Shown piece by piece: positions 37,985-48,610 of a stretch of 64,000 nt of DNA. Positions within the stretch are counted from its first letter, which is position 1; each line of letters begins with the position of its first letter. This stretch comes from Embiotoca jacksoni (lineage: Eukaryota > Chordata > Actinopteri > Embiotocidae), in the NCBI GenBank assembly GCA_022577435.1, contig JAKOON010000006.1, positions 15,169,501 through 15,233,500 on the forward strand, read 5' to 3'. The position numbers were made by a program, and so were the translations under genes. The notes beneath the pieces are model-generated. The model was not told where the DNA came from. It saw only the letters and a program-made list of their open reading frames with translations, and did not search any database.

Positions 37985-38132
37985 CAGGTTAAAAGCTGCT
38001 CCAATCATTTTTTGAATTAAGCCGAGGTCCCTACCCATTAGAAAACAACGACTGGAAACAATCCCCAATGAAGTGTACCCAGACCTATATATTCACACAG
38101 TGAATTTGGGTCTGGAATACCAAGCAGGGTAA
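37985..38132 (+). repeat. Dispersed repeat, copy A (AGACC...GGGTCTGG type)
   Basis: It shares with 44600-44746 and 48135-48292, in the same order and orientation: GCTCCAAT, a CCGAGGTC-T-C block, ATTAG-A--CAACGACTGGAA, CCAGACC, CACAGTGAATTTGGGTCTGG and AATACCAAG. The CCAGACC/GGTCTGG pair can form a short hairpin. I do not know the family name. Confidence 0.65.
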
Positions 38133-38633
38133 TGCCAGGATGGAAATTTGCAGATCGAATTCAGACACTTATTGAGCAATGTGCTTGGTTTTACTTACAC
38201 AGGCTAATATTTTACTCTCCACCTGAAATGTAAAGTGCCATTTTACATTGGAGAGCTTTTGGGAAAAAAAAAAAAAAAAGCCTAAATGAAGACACAAGAA
38301 TTTGTCTTTGTGTCCTTTCTGTACATTTTATATTGTTCATTATGTGAACATGCAGTCAATTAAATTGTACATACACAATAATGTACATTTTCCCAGGAAA
38401 CTGGGGCAGGTTTTAATATGTGATTCAAACGTCATTTTGTCAGTCAGATCATCAACGTTTGAATACTGCTGTGTCAGTGTACAGAGCAACACAGATAAAC
38501 AGTATGTTGGGCTATATTTGTTAACAAACCAGGTCTTCTGCCTCCAAATTACCGGTAATAGAACAACATTTGTGATGAGCAGTGCAAAATATCACCTGTG
38601 TTTTCACCCTTGTTTCCTCATCTGATTATGGAG

Positions 38634-39301
38634 CTAATTTCCTACCAAATCCTAACAAACAAACAAAACATGTTTTACAAATGCCCTACAATTCACAAAT
38701 CATCACAGTGTGGTTTGCAAATACAAATTAACATTACATTACATTTAGCTGACGCTTTTATCCAAAGCGACTTACAACACACTGATGGTACACCATCGGG
38801 AGCAATTTTAGGGTTCAGTGTCTTGCTCAAGGACACTTAGGCATATGGACAGGAGTAGCTGGGATTAAACTACCAACCTTCCAATTAGTGTGCAACCCAC
38901 TCTACCAACTGAGCTACAGCCTCCCCCACATTAACACACTAATGCACTAATGCATTTTGTTTTGCAAATACAGAAGATTAAAAAAAAAAAAATACACAAC
39001 ATATTTCTAATATATCTTGCAAAGACAAAAACAAAATGTGTCTTTTCGCTAAATCTTTCTGCTGTGATTGTGCTGCAGATTTTTTTCATAAATGTCCTGA
39101 GTAAATCGCCCTCCACAACAGCAGGTGGCGCTGTGAGTTAATTCAAATACATTTGATTGTTACATTTTGTCTTTGCAAAACAAAATGCATCAGTTTATTA
39201 ATATTATCATATAATTGCAAACCACACTGTTTTTGTTAATGAATTGTAGGGCATTTGTGAAACATGTCGCTTCTTTGTTGTTTTGTTTGGCAGGAAATTA
39301 G
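38634..39301. mobile_element. Foldback (long-inverted-repeat) element interrupted by a SINE
   Basis: The left arm starts at 38634 (CTAATTTCCTACCAAA). It contains ACATGTTTTACAAATGCCCT, ACAATTCAC, CAGTGTGGTTTGCAAAT and, after the SINE, ACTAATGCATTTTGTTTTGC. The right arm (about 39150-39301) is its inverse, containing GCAAAACAAAATGCATCAGT, GCAAACCACACTG, ATTGTAGGGCATTTGTGAAA and GGCAGGAAATTAG. The arms are about 140 bp when the SINE is removed, with scattered mismatches. TCATCTG occurs at 38618-38624 and 39306-39312 and may be the target duplication, although the arm ends do not align perfectly up to it. There is no coding content. Confidence 0.75.
38734..38929 (-). repeat. tRNA-derived SINE nested in the foldback element
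   Basis: Read on the minus strand it starts at about 38928 with GGCTGTAGCTCAGTTGGTAG, an excellent tRNA A-box region. A B-box-like GGTAGTTTAATCCC lies about 50 bp further on. Its tail includes AAGCGACTTACAAC-type sequence typical of a common fish SINE (plus strand ATCCAAAGCGACTTA at 38760-38774). ATTAACA at 38727-38733 and 38930-38936 is a probable short target duplication. It is not a functional tRNA. Confidence 0.75.
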
Positions 39302-39374
39302 ATCGTCATCTGGTGCTTTGGCAGACAGCGCTGTCAGGAGTCAAGTAGCGATAAACAGGTCTGGGAACAATGAC

Positions 39375-39720
39375 AAGACCATAGACTGTATATAAAAGTG
39401 GACAAAGCTTATGGGTCTGAAAAATGAGGCCAATGTGGAAATACTTTAAAATGTAATACCACGAAGGCCGCTGGATTTGGCTCCAAAAAGCTTTTGGCGC
39501 CATAGACTTCAATTGAACTTCTCTCATGAAATACAGAGTCAATCATTTTTTTCCAAAAGTAATTTTGGTTTCAATTGCCAATATGGCTCTTTCTTATTAG
39601 TTTTCTGGCGCTTCATCTGAAAATAATCCCTTCATTCATTAGATATCAGGCCTCATAAAGCGGTACGAAAGGGGCGTGTGTGTTTGACTGACAGGCCTGT
39701 GGCGTAGTCAGGTTTCCACT
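39375..39720. repeat. Teleost interspersed repeat (ACTGTATATAAAAGTGGAC type)
   Basis: The blocks CATAGACTGTATATAAAAGTG, GGGTCTGAAAAATGAGGCCAA, GATTTGGCTCCAAAAAGC, GCCATAGACTTCAATTGAAC and GACTGACAGGCCTGTGGCG resemble a repeat that recurs in teleost genomes. The family and borders are not certain. The TATATAAAAG is part of the repeat and is not evidence for a gene promoter. Confidence 0.5.
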
Positions 39721-40975
39721 ATAGGTGGTTGGGGCATTGTTTCCTCGGGTTGCCAATCAGATTGAGTTAGATCCACCACCTTTGTAGAAGTACCAATAAA
39801 CCAACGCACAAATCCATGCATTGAGGCTGCTTGAAAGTAAAGGTTTCAAAGGAATGAGAAACCTGGCAAAAAAAAAAAGTAATGTCTTTTTTCATGTGTG
39901 TATTTCTGAGGGCACTTTGACATCAAAAAAGGAGCTTGACTCATCCTGCGATGTACTTTGATCTGGCACACTCTGTCATCTAAATGAGATTAGTGTTTGG
40001 TGTTGTTTCAATGATGTCTGTTTTTGGGACTGTGAGCCAACAAGAAGACGAAAAGTTCAAACACAGCTCCTCAATGCTGATGGATGACTGCAATAAATGA
40101 GCTAATTTGAAATAATCACCACGCTCCCTCTTGTCGCCTCCAACACCTCATTGGACAGATAAATTGCTTGTTTGTTTGTCCTGTTCACCAGTGCTCCTTA
40201 TTCTTTGCTAATACCAGCAGTTATTTCTCTCATCTTAACTTCACTGTGCCTTCAGAAAGCACAGGCAGCTTCCACACAACTTTGTCCATGTAAATTAGTT
40301 AAGTAAATTATACTGAAGAGTGAAACAAAAAGCCTTGCCTGGACAGTTTAATTGGCTACCTTATTTCAGACTGCAACAATGTGTGAGATGCCCTCTCCTG
40401 TGGTTAAAAGATTAGGAGATCTTTTTGAAAAGACATTATTTCAGGGGTGCACCGGTTCAAATTTAAATTTGTTCTTTGGCAAACCCCCCTTATTTCATGG
40501 TTCTCCACAAACCCAACTGTAAAAATGTTGATGTTGGAGCTATTTTCATAGTGTAGCTGGAAATGAAGCCTTCAGTTACAGCTCTGTTTGGTGGGCAAGA
40601 CCTGTATTTACATATTGATTGTTATTTTGCCCACGGGCTTTTTTCTCTCCTTTGAAATAGCCAAGGCAGAAGAATGGGAGATGGTGGGGTTAGAGAAAGA
40701 GAGATACAATAATAATGTTTTATTATGTGCACCATATATTTTCATCTTCAGTCAGTTTACAACCAGCACAGTAAAATAAAGCCACGTGTGCTGTTTTGGT
40801 GTTGCTGCATAGTTACCTTGCAATTTGCCACACTTAGAGGTTATTATGTGGTAACCAGGTTTTTCTTCTTGTCTGTTTTTGAATATTAAATGTCACAGCT
40901 CACTTTAACATTACTTCTGATGGGGATTCTCAGTACTAAGCAGATATGGCGTAACACAAAGCTATTGTCTGTATC
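39721..40975. other. Noncoding stretch, nothing recognised
   Basis: AT-rich DNA ending at the TA dinucleotide (40976-40977) that borders the Tc1-like element. No gene is visible. Confidence 0.5.
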
Positions 40976-40977
40976 TA

Positions 40978-42048
40978 CAGTGCATGCAGAAAGTATTCAC
41001 AGCGCTTCACTTTCTCCACATTTTGTTATGTTACAGCCTTATTCCAAAATGGATTGAATTCATTTTTTTCCTCAAAATTCTACACACAATACCCCATAAT
41101 GACAAAGTAAAAAAAAGTTTGTTTAAAATTTTTGCAAATCTATCAAAAATAAAGAACGAAAAAATAACAACAAGTATTCACAGCCTTTGCTCAATACTTT
41201 GTTGAAGCACCTTTGGCAGGAAATACAGCCTCAAGTATTTTTGAATATGATGCTACAAGCTTGGCACACCTATTTTTGGGCAGTTTCTCCCATTCTTCTT
41301 TGCAGGACCTCTCAAGCTCCATCAGGTTGGATGGGGAGCGTCGGTGCACAGCCATTTTCAGATCACTCCAGAGATGTTCAATCGGGTTCAAGTCTGGGCT
41401 CTGGCTGGGCCACTTAAGGACATTCACAGAGTTGCCCCGAAGCCACTCCTTTGTTATCTTGGCTGTGTGCTTAGGGTCGTTGTCCTGTTGGAAGATAAAC
41501 TTTTACCCCAGTCTGAGGTCCAGAGCGCTCTGGAGAAGATTTTCATCAAGGATGTCTCTGTACATTGCTGCATTCATCTTTCCCTCGACCCTGACTAGTC
41601 TCCCAGTTCTTGCCGCTGAAAAACATCCCCACAGCATGATACTGCCACCTCCATGCTTCACTGTAGGGATGGTATTGGCCAGGTGATGAGCGGTGCCTGG
41701 TTTCCTCCAGACATGACGCTTGGCATTCAGGCCAAAGAGTTCAATCTTTGTTTCATCAGACCAGAGAATTTTGTTTCTCATGGTCTGAGAGTCCTTCAGG
41801 GGCCTTTTGGTAAACTCCAGGCGGGCTGTCATGTGCCTTTTACTGAGGAGTGGCTTCCATCTGGCCACTCTACCATACAGGCCTGTTTGGTGGAGTGCTG
41901 CAGAGATGGCAGAAATTTTTCTGTACCCTTCCGCAGATCTATGCCTCGATACAATCCTGTCTCGGAGGTCTACAGACAATTCCTTGGACTTCATGGCTTG
42001 GTTTGTGCTCTGACATGCACTTGCTGCTGTTTCCAAGGCCAATAACAA
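40978..42048 (-). mobile_element. Tc1-like transposon with IR/DR end, 5' truncated
   Basis: The element begins right after TA (40976-40977) with CAGTGCATGCAGAAAGTATTC. The 13-bp word AAGTATTCACAGC occurs at 40991-41003 and again at 41172-41184. These outer and inner direct repeats define an IR/DR-type terminus as in Sleeping Beauty-like Tc1 elements. The transposase gene follows on the minus strand (41191-41994). No matching inverted repeat is found beyond 42048, so the other end has been lost. The terminus aligns in reverse with 8945-9238, the same family. Confidence 0.88.
41191..41994 (-). pseudogene. Tc1-like transposase pseudogene (internal deletion plus premature TAA)
   Basis: The enzyme would cut and paste the element at TA sites. 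From the ATG at 41994 it reads KSKELSVDLRDRIVSRHRS, then jumps from GYRKIS directly to TGLYGRVARWKPLL. This shows that about 60-70 residues of the DNA-binding region are deleted. The catalytic part is recognisable: WSDETKIELFG (first Asp), NTIPTVKHGGGSIMLWGCFS, FQQDNDPKHTAK (second Asp) and SPDLNPIEHLW (Glu). It ends at KGASTKY and a TGA at 41191-41193. A TAA at 41503-41505 sits in the same frame just before FIFQQDND, so there is a nonsense change and no frameshift there. A full-length relative is about 340 residues. This copy is inactive. Confidence 0.92.
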
Positions 42049-44599
42049 AACAAATATTGCATTTCTACGGAATCATGTTTACAATTATTTTGGTAAAAAT
42101 CTGTGGGACAAACATAATGTATATAATTATAATCTAAACAATATATTTTTTAAGCAAATAAAAAGTTAATCAAATCTATTCTCTCTGCAAAATTCAAGTC
42201 AGTAAGTTTAAATTGTAAAGGTCCCAGACTGTATAAATCAAGATTTCAATTTTACTGCGTCAAAATATCAAAAAGTCCATGAAGAAATGTATACTGCCTT
42301 CATTCAGCAAATGACCTGTTTAGATTTCTGTAGGTTTGTCACAAACTCGCGCTCATGTTATATGTCCGCACTCAGCACTGTCCAACAAGATAAAAAAAAA
42401 AACATTTAAAAAAAACGTGGTTGGCCTGGACATGTCACTTACTGATATCAAAGTTCAGACATAGACCCAAAACAGCCTGTTGTTGGTCGAGCTCCAGAGA
42501 GAAGCTGAACAGAGGAAATGAAAAAAACTGTACCGAGGTGCTTTTTGGTACTTAAAAACACAAATCTTCTTATCTGGACAGCAAATAAAACACTCCAACC
42601 CTAAAAGTACAGTAAGTACTGGTCATCTAAAAGTAACTGTTACTTTTAGTGTTACAAACTGCAGGAAATTCCCCAAATGCAAAACCACATTTCCAAGTTA
42701 TTGTGCGACTCCCAACAAAACACTGTTAATGCACGTTATGACAAGGATCTCAAACGCTTGAGAAATGACACTTAAATTTGAGGACTTTACTCCTTTTACA
42801 GATTTTGGTTCTTCCTAAATCAACCCCCTACTCCATTATCTGTCTACTACTACTGTGAATAAGACTCTGCTACTAAAGTCTCCACCAAACTTGTGGCCAC
42901 ACTGAACTCATGATCTTTCATTCGCTAGAGTCAATGTCTAGTCTGTTTGCATCTACCACTCCTCAGTGTCATCAATGAAAAGTACTTGGACAGCAAAAAA
43001 GGTTAGCAGTTCGCTACATGTAATACAACTCACTGAAGAAAACAATTTAAAAGTTATAGTGAATTTTTAAGCAGTCTAATGGCATCGCTGCAAAGAATCA
43101 CAAAAGGATGATAAACTTCCGTCTTCACTCTCAACTTCACTCCAGAGCTCCATTCACTATCGAGGCTATTCATTTTTCTATCTGAGAATCGACCTACGCA
43201 ATCACTCTGTTTGGTAGAGGGCTGCATTGCCTTTTGATGCATGCATCTTTAAAGGTACGAGATAAAAGTAATTGAAACTGAGCACTGTTGCCCAGCACCC
43301 CCGCCATAATTGACTCGCTGCACCTCAGAGCAAACACGGCTCATAACAATTCACTGCAGATGTCTTGGATTGCAATTTCAAATCCATCTCATTTCAGTGA
43401 GTCAGAAATCAAACCAGTTCAGTGCGTTGTGTTTGTACTTAGCGCATACCAAATCCTCTCCAAAGCTCTCCCTCATGTTGAAAGAAATACACCCTAATGC
43501 AGTACACGCAATTTCTTACTCAGTATGTATGAAGAGGAACATTAAGTAGGTCAATAAAGACAAAAAACGCTCGAACATTAAAGAGAAAAAAATAATCAAA
43601 GCAGATGACGTTTGATTGGAGAAATTCCAGAAAGCTGCTAAACACAGACTTTGATGGTTTCAGTCTGCATTCAAAACTTTGGTAAGTCTCCAAAACGTAT
43701 GACAATTCAGCATTTAAAGTCTTGGAAGAAATAAAAGGTCATTGAACTCGATCAATTTACTGTCAGTTCCTCTGAAGATGACAAACGGTGAGATTACAGT
43801 AACATAAATGGTGAAAATATTTTTTTCTCATTCTTCAGTTAGAAGTTAAAATTATTTTCTGAACAGACAACATTCCACACATTATATGACATTAAATATT
43901 ACGTGTTAACCTAAAGAATGCATAAATTCTATCATGCAGTGAGTGGAGAGATTAAAAAAATCCAACCGTATTATCTCCAAAATTCTTTAGATGCTCAAAT
44001 TTACCAAAGCATGTCATTGTTTTTACAGTCACTGCAGAGACATTAACAAACAAACTCACTGTAGACTGAAACATTAATTATGAAATAGGTGAGAAAAAAA
44101 GTTATGTGACTTATGGAGCTAAGATTTAAGTCAACAGCTGTGTAAATTTCTCAGTACCTCAGTAAAAGAGCTCATTAAACCATTTAAAGTATTTTACAGT
44201 TACATTAAAGTACAAATGGAACAAATGGTTGGTGGACACGCTATATTAGGACAGTTTATAGATGAGTTTACTTCGTAAATCAGTACAATTACAGTCAACA
44301 TTAAAAGTCAAGGCAGCCATTCCCAGAAGCAATGTTTTTATTATGAATTATAGCAGTGGGCACTTGACCCGTCTTAGTTGAGATTTCTACTGTACTTCTT
44401 TTTTAGCCTGGCTCCGCCCACCTTTTGCAAACAGTGTCAGTCTTTGTAGTGATTACTGTCTGGAAACCCTGTCACATTAAAGGTTTGCTCAGACACTTTT
44501 AAGGGCAGACCAATCATCAACCAGTGGGTTTGGAGTAGTTCCAACAATTACAGCAGTGGGAGAGTCTCGATACACAACACACACTATATGGAAGTCAAA
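42049..44599. other. Noncoding stretch, nothing recognised
   Basis: AT-rich DNA. A small perfect hairpin (CTAAAAGTAA-CTG-TTACTTTTAG, about 42628-42650) is present. From about 44400 to 44600 the sequence may be the upstream part of the dispersed repeat copy that follows. No gene is recognised. Confidence 0.5.
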
Positions 44600-44746
44600 G
44601 CCGATTGGTTGAAGCCTGCTCCAATTGTTTCAAAATGAACCCGAGGTCTACGACTATTAGGATGCAACGACTGGAAAAAATCCTCAGTGGACCGTGCCAG
44701 ACCCTTTTTACAAGCAGTGAATTTGGGCTGGTAATACCAAGGCACT
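44600..44746 (+). repeat. Dispersed repeat, copy B
   Basis: The word order matches 37985-38132: GCCTGCTCCAATTG, ACCCGAGGTCTACGAC, GATGCAACGACTGGAAAAAAT, CCAGACCC, CAGTGAATTTGGGCTGG and AATACCAAGG. Confidence 0.65.
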
Positions 44747-46380
44747 TCTTTTTCTAAATCTAGTTGAATTGCACACAATTCGCAATCTGCCTGTTCTTCC
44801 CTCTATGTATTTTGTGAGTTTATACTGGTTTCCCTGTAAATGGTGCATTTGAAGACATTTATGCATGATGTATTAACTGAACTTTGCAACCACTTCTCCA
44901 ACACACATAGCAATGTCATTACTTCTTTCCCTCAAATACGTCCAACAGGAGTGTTTCCTAAATTAAGCCCGCCGAGTTAGCTTCAGGAACAAAGCCCACC
45001 GGGTGAGGGAAAGATAATGGTTTGTTCTGAAACGATCACTTGAAATGTGTTGTGCGTTAAAGTTACTATCTCTTAAAAGTATAGGACCTTTGTCGTCATG
45101 GCAACTCTAAGTGCGATTTTAAGAAACTGTCTCAACTCGTGGGGGGAAACAGGAAGCCACCCAACCAGCCTTCTCCTAAAAAGGAAAAACTTACATTACA
45201 TAGACATAATCTAACATTAATGCAATTACCACAACAAAGGATCCTAATTGACTTTCAATTGGCACTGTTTCCATGGTACCAGCACTTACTTTTTATCGTA
45301 ATAAAGTGTTCGGAGGAGGACAATCTTGACATTTAAAGATGTATGAATTTCTGTGATCAGTAGTGGAATGGTCTTGTACCTGGTATTTTCTGTCTTACGC
45401 TGAACTACTTTGAAGTTTGATGAATCCTGAGAGGGCATAAAGAAAAATAATGTGTTAGTTTTCAAAATTGCATTTGGCTGTTTCCTTTAATTGGATTGGA
45501 TTCGCAGCTTCTTGTATCCACCAGAGTAAATGTCACTGGTGGATATGAAGCATATAGGACTGATTCTACAATACACCAGTATGCTTTTATTGTGGTTGAA
45601 GATGCTCTCTATTAGTGATTGATTGATAGCTAAAGCTGCATCAAATATTGATTTTCATGAAGGATTGTCAGTTGCTTGGTTTTCTGACCGGTTAATAAAA
45701 GAAGGTAGTAAAAGAAGTAATAATAAAAGAACATTGCTCGCTCCACGGATAATACAATAAATGTGCCTGAAGTCTTCCACACCACTTTCCACACTAACTT
45801 TGCCATCCAAACTATAGACCCTTCTATGTAACAGAGGCCAGCCAGTTGCAGGGTGCCCTGCATTTACGCTATAAGTGAACAGTCTGCAGTTCAGATCCCA
45901 AATGAATAATCTTAACGAGCTGACAAAAGATCTTATCTCTCCATTGTTCACTGTGTGGACCTGAACGAAGATGAATCCATAAATAAGTCATTCACAGACA
46001 TTTTATTCCACCTGTCTTTTCAGCTCAGGCTCTAACCAAGACTGAAAATGCTGCAATTACGTCACCGTGGATATAAAAAATGCTATCAGTGTACAGTGTT
46101 CTTGCTAAAAGTACTCAGTCCTGAGACAACCTAAATCCTAACCTTTAGCTGAGATCACGCAATGCTGGGAAAAAAGATGATTTTCTAAATATAATAAAGC
46201 ACAACAGGATATTTGTGCAAAAAAAAAAAAAAAAACACCTCCTTTTTGTGCCATTTGATGTTTGTATTGACCTTCAATGTCCTTTGGTTAGGCTTGCTGT
46301 GATCTGTTAGAAGCCTCAGATAACACACACACTCAGTGTGTCGCCGGGGAGAAACGCTGATCTTCTGCATGAGCAGAGAT
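44747..46380. other. Noncoding stretch, nothing recognised
   Basis: AT-rich DNA with a 17-base A run at about 46219-46235. No gene is recognised. Confidence 0.5.
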
Positions 46381-46382
46381 GG

Positions 46383-46610
46383 TTATGCAATGGTCTCACC
46401 ACAGCAGGTGCGACACACTGACAGCGGCGTGTTGTGAGAAGTGAGGAGGGAGAGGCGGACAGCCGGGGCTATTTTTAAAGCCACTATCGGAGCCATCAGA
46501 AGGGCTGGCTCGGATGCAGCACTATTCTGCGAGCCTGCTGACTTCGAGGAGGGCCCTTCAGGTTTTATTTGCGCCGCTGTAGTTGCAGTGGTGAACGTGT
46601 GTGATGAAAA
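46383..46610. other. GC-rich islet with a MEF2/TATA-like core, both strands open
   Basis: GC content rises sharply for about 200 bp, and open frames run on both strands (plus 46441-46656, minus 46667-46383). Near 46468-46478 the plus strand has CTATTTTTAAA flanked by GC-rich sequence. This matches the MEF2 consensus YTAWWWWTAR and also resembles a TATA box. No protein family is recognised on either strand. A promoter, enhancer or conserved noncoding element is as likely as an exon. Confidence 0.25.
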
Positions 46611-46667
46611 TAAAATGCATACAGATTCATATTTCAAAAGAAGTATAGTCGGATGAAAAGAGGACAT

Positions 46668-48134
46668 TCAGGGCCAAAGCGAATGAAAAGTTTAAAGTGG
46701 TGTTCGGAAGACAGGGATGAGATACTGACTGACTGTGCTGCAGACATTTTTTTAGGATTCCAGATAAGAAATACTCAGGGAAAATTCATTTAAAAAATAA
46801 TCTCTCCCAAACAGGATCATCTGGTGTGGTAAAACGAGCATCTGTATGTGCTGCACTCTTTAGCTTCATCTCTTTACTTTAGCCAAAAGCAATACAGCAT
46901 CTCACTGAGATGTACAACAGAGCAGCTGATTTACACCTGTCTCCGCGTTGAGTGACTCTAAGCATCCAGCATCAAATTTCATGATCAGTCACTCAGTGGG
47001 TGCATCTGTGCATCACTGGCTCCTCTATGTGAGCCCAGCTTTAGTTGATCTAACCTCAGTTACCTCATGCACTGCGAGCAGGCAGCCGAAGCTGAGGGCC
47101 CAACACTTTACACCCAGCACCAAATTCAATTAACTGTCCAACTGGAAAATGAGCTTTTAGGGAAATAAAGCAAAGAACAAGGAGAAAAATGAAAAGGGGG
47201 GCATCAGTGTAGACGATGTGATTCTCCACGTTTGTTATGATTTCCTGGAGCAAAGCAACAGGATGTGTTCAGGGTCTTTGGTTATAATGTGAAAAAACAC
47301 AGAACAACATAATTCAATAGGAAAATTATACCATCTGCTCTATACGTTACTGCAGAACAAAGAGAAGGAATAACAGAATAAAAGATAGAAACAAAGGGTT
47401 GAATCAGTGGCTCGAGGCAGCAATATGTTTAGTTTAATAAGATTGTTGTATCTCATTAGGAAATACAAAAACACAAAGGGGGAATGTTTTTCACTGATAC
47501 AAATAAACCACTAGTTGTTCTACAAAAAGATACTTCTTGGATGTTCTCCATCTACAGTGTATAACAATGTTACTAAATGTATCTGCAACTTTCCTTTAAA
47601 CTAAACCCTCTGCATCATGGATGTGGGTTTTGTACTCAGCAAAATATCTAAAATGACTCAATATTTCAACCTTAATTTCATGTATTAATCAAAAACAATT
47701 TGATTCATGAACATTGAACATTCATGTGTTCAAATTTGGGCAATGAGATAAAAATATTTGAAATATATTCTAAAACGAGCAATAAAGAAAATTTGATAAA
47801 TCTGAGTAATTGCAGCAGTTTTGGCTGCTGTTGGTTCCTCTTTCCTCCTACAGGAGAGCTACAGTAGCTTAGCTCCGCCTGTCTATTGCTCACTGCAAAA
47901 ATGTAGTTCCATCCATGGCGGCGGTTGCCAGATGAAGTAATGTGGACAGCTGTACTAACCCAAACAAATTACAAAGAATTAAAGCTGGAGCAAGAACAAT
48001 GCCTATACATTTTTTAAAAAGAAGTCTGTGAGGATGATATGCTGACATGGCATTTCCCTCTGCTCACATTGAAGGAGGTCTCTGATATTCACAGCTTGGT
48101 TATGTCAGGCACACAACATGCTTCATATGGTGGC
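46668..48134. other. Noncoding stretch, nothing recognised
   Basis: Unique-looking DNA without recognisable exons. Confidence 0.5.
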
Positions 48135-48292
48135 CGATGTCAATTGTTTAAATGCTCCAATAGTTTTACAATTAACCGAAGGTCTACGCCCATTATGATG
48201 TAATGACTAAAGACTATTCCAATGGATCGTAGCCAGACCCATATATTCACACAATAATTTTGCGTCTGGCTAAGCTGATAATACAAGACTGC
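48135..48292 (+). repeat. Dispersed repeat, copy C
   Basis: Same family as 37985-38132 and 44600-44746: ATGCTCCAATAG, CCGAAGGTCTACGCCC, AGCCAGACCCATATATTCAC, then TTTTGCGTCTGGCTAAG and AATACAAG. The GCCAGAC/GTCTGGC arms flank an AT-rich loop. Confidence 0.6.
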
Positions 48293-48529
48293 ATGAGAGC
48301 AGTAATTAATATACAGGAAAGTTTTGGAAGCAACCACTGTTTACAAGTACATGAATAATTTACTGGGATGTATTTCAGGGCTAACTAACAATTCCTTTCA
48401 ATATGAAGTACACTAATGACTTTCTTAATTGACAGAAGTCTATAGAAAGCTCATGGTGATATCATTAAACTGCTTGTTTTGTTTGAAAACCTCTCAAAAA
48501 AAAGAACTCTGAATTGTTTGTATTTTTCG

Positions 48530-48610
48530 CTTAATTGATTATTAAAATATTTCCAGGCTATTTTTCTGGCAATTAAATAATCAGTTAATCAAATAATTGT
48601 TGCAGCTGTA
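48530..48610 (-). repeat. GATTAAT-family fish repeat fragment, reverse
   Basis: TTAATTGATTATTAAAATAT, GGCAATTAAATAATCAG and TTAATCAAATAATTGTTGCAG are the reverse complement of the terminus seen at 14145 and 27528. Confidence 0.5.

Noticed and set aside
38880..38929. tRNA gene on the minus strand
   Set aside because: It is the tRNA-like head of a SINE. The anticodon arm and acceptor 3' half are not intact.
39385..39396. TATA box promoter (TATATAAAAG)
   Set aside because: It lies inside an interspersed repeat with no associated gene.
41213..42137. Plus-strand open frames at 41.2-42.1 kb
   Set aside because: They are antisense shadows of the Tc1 transposase pseudogene.
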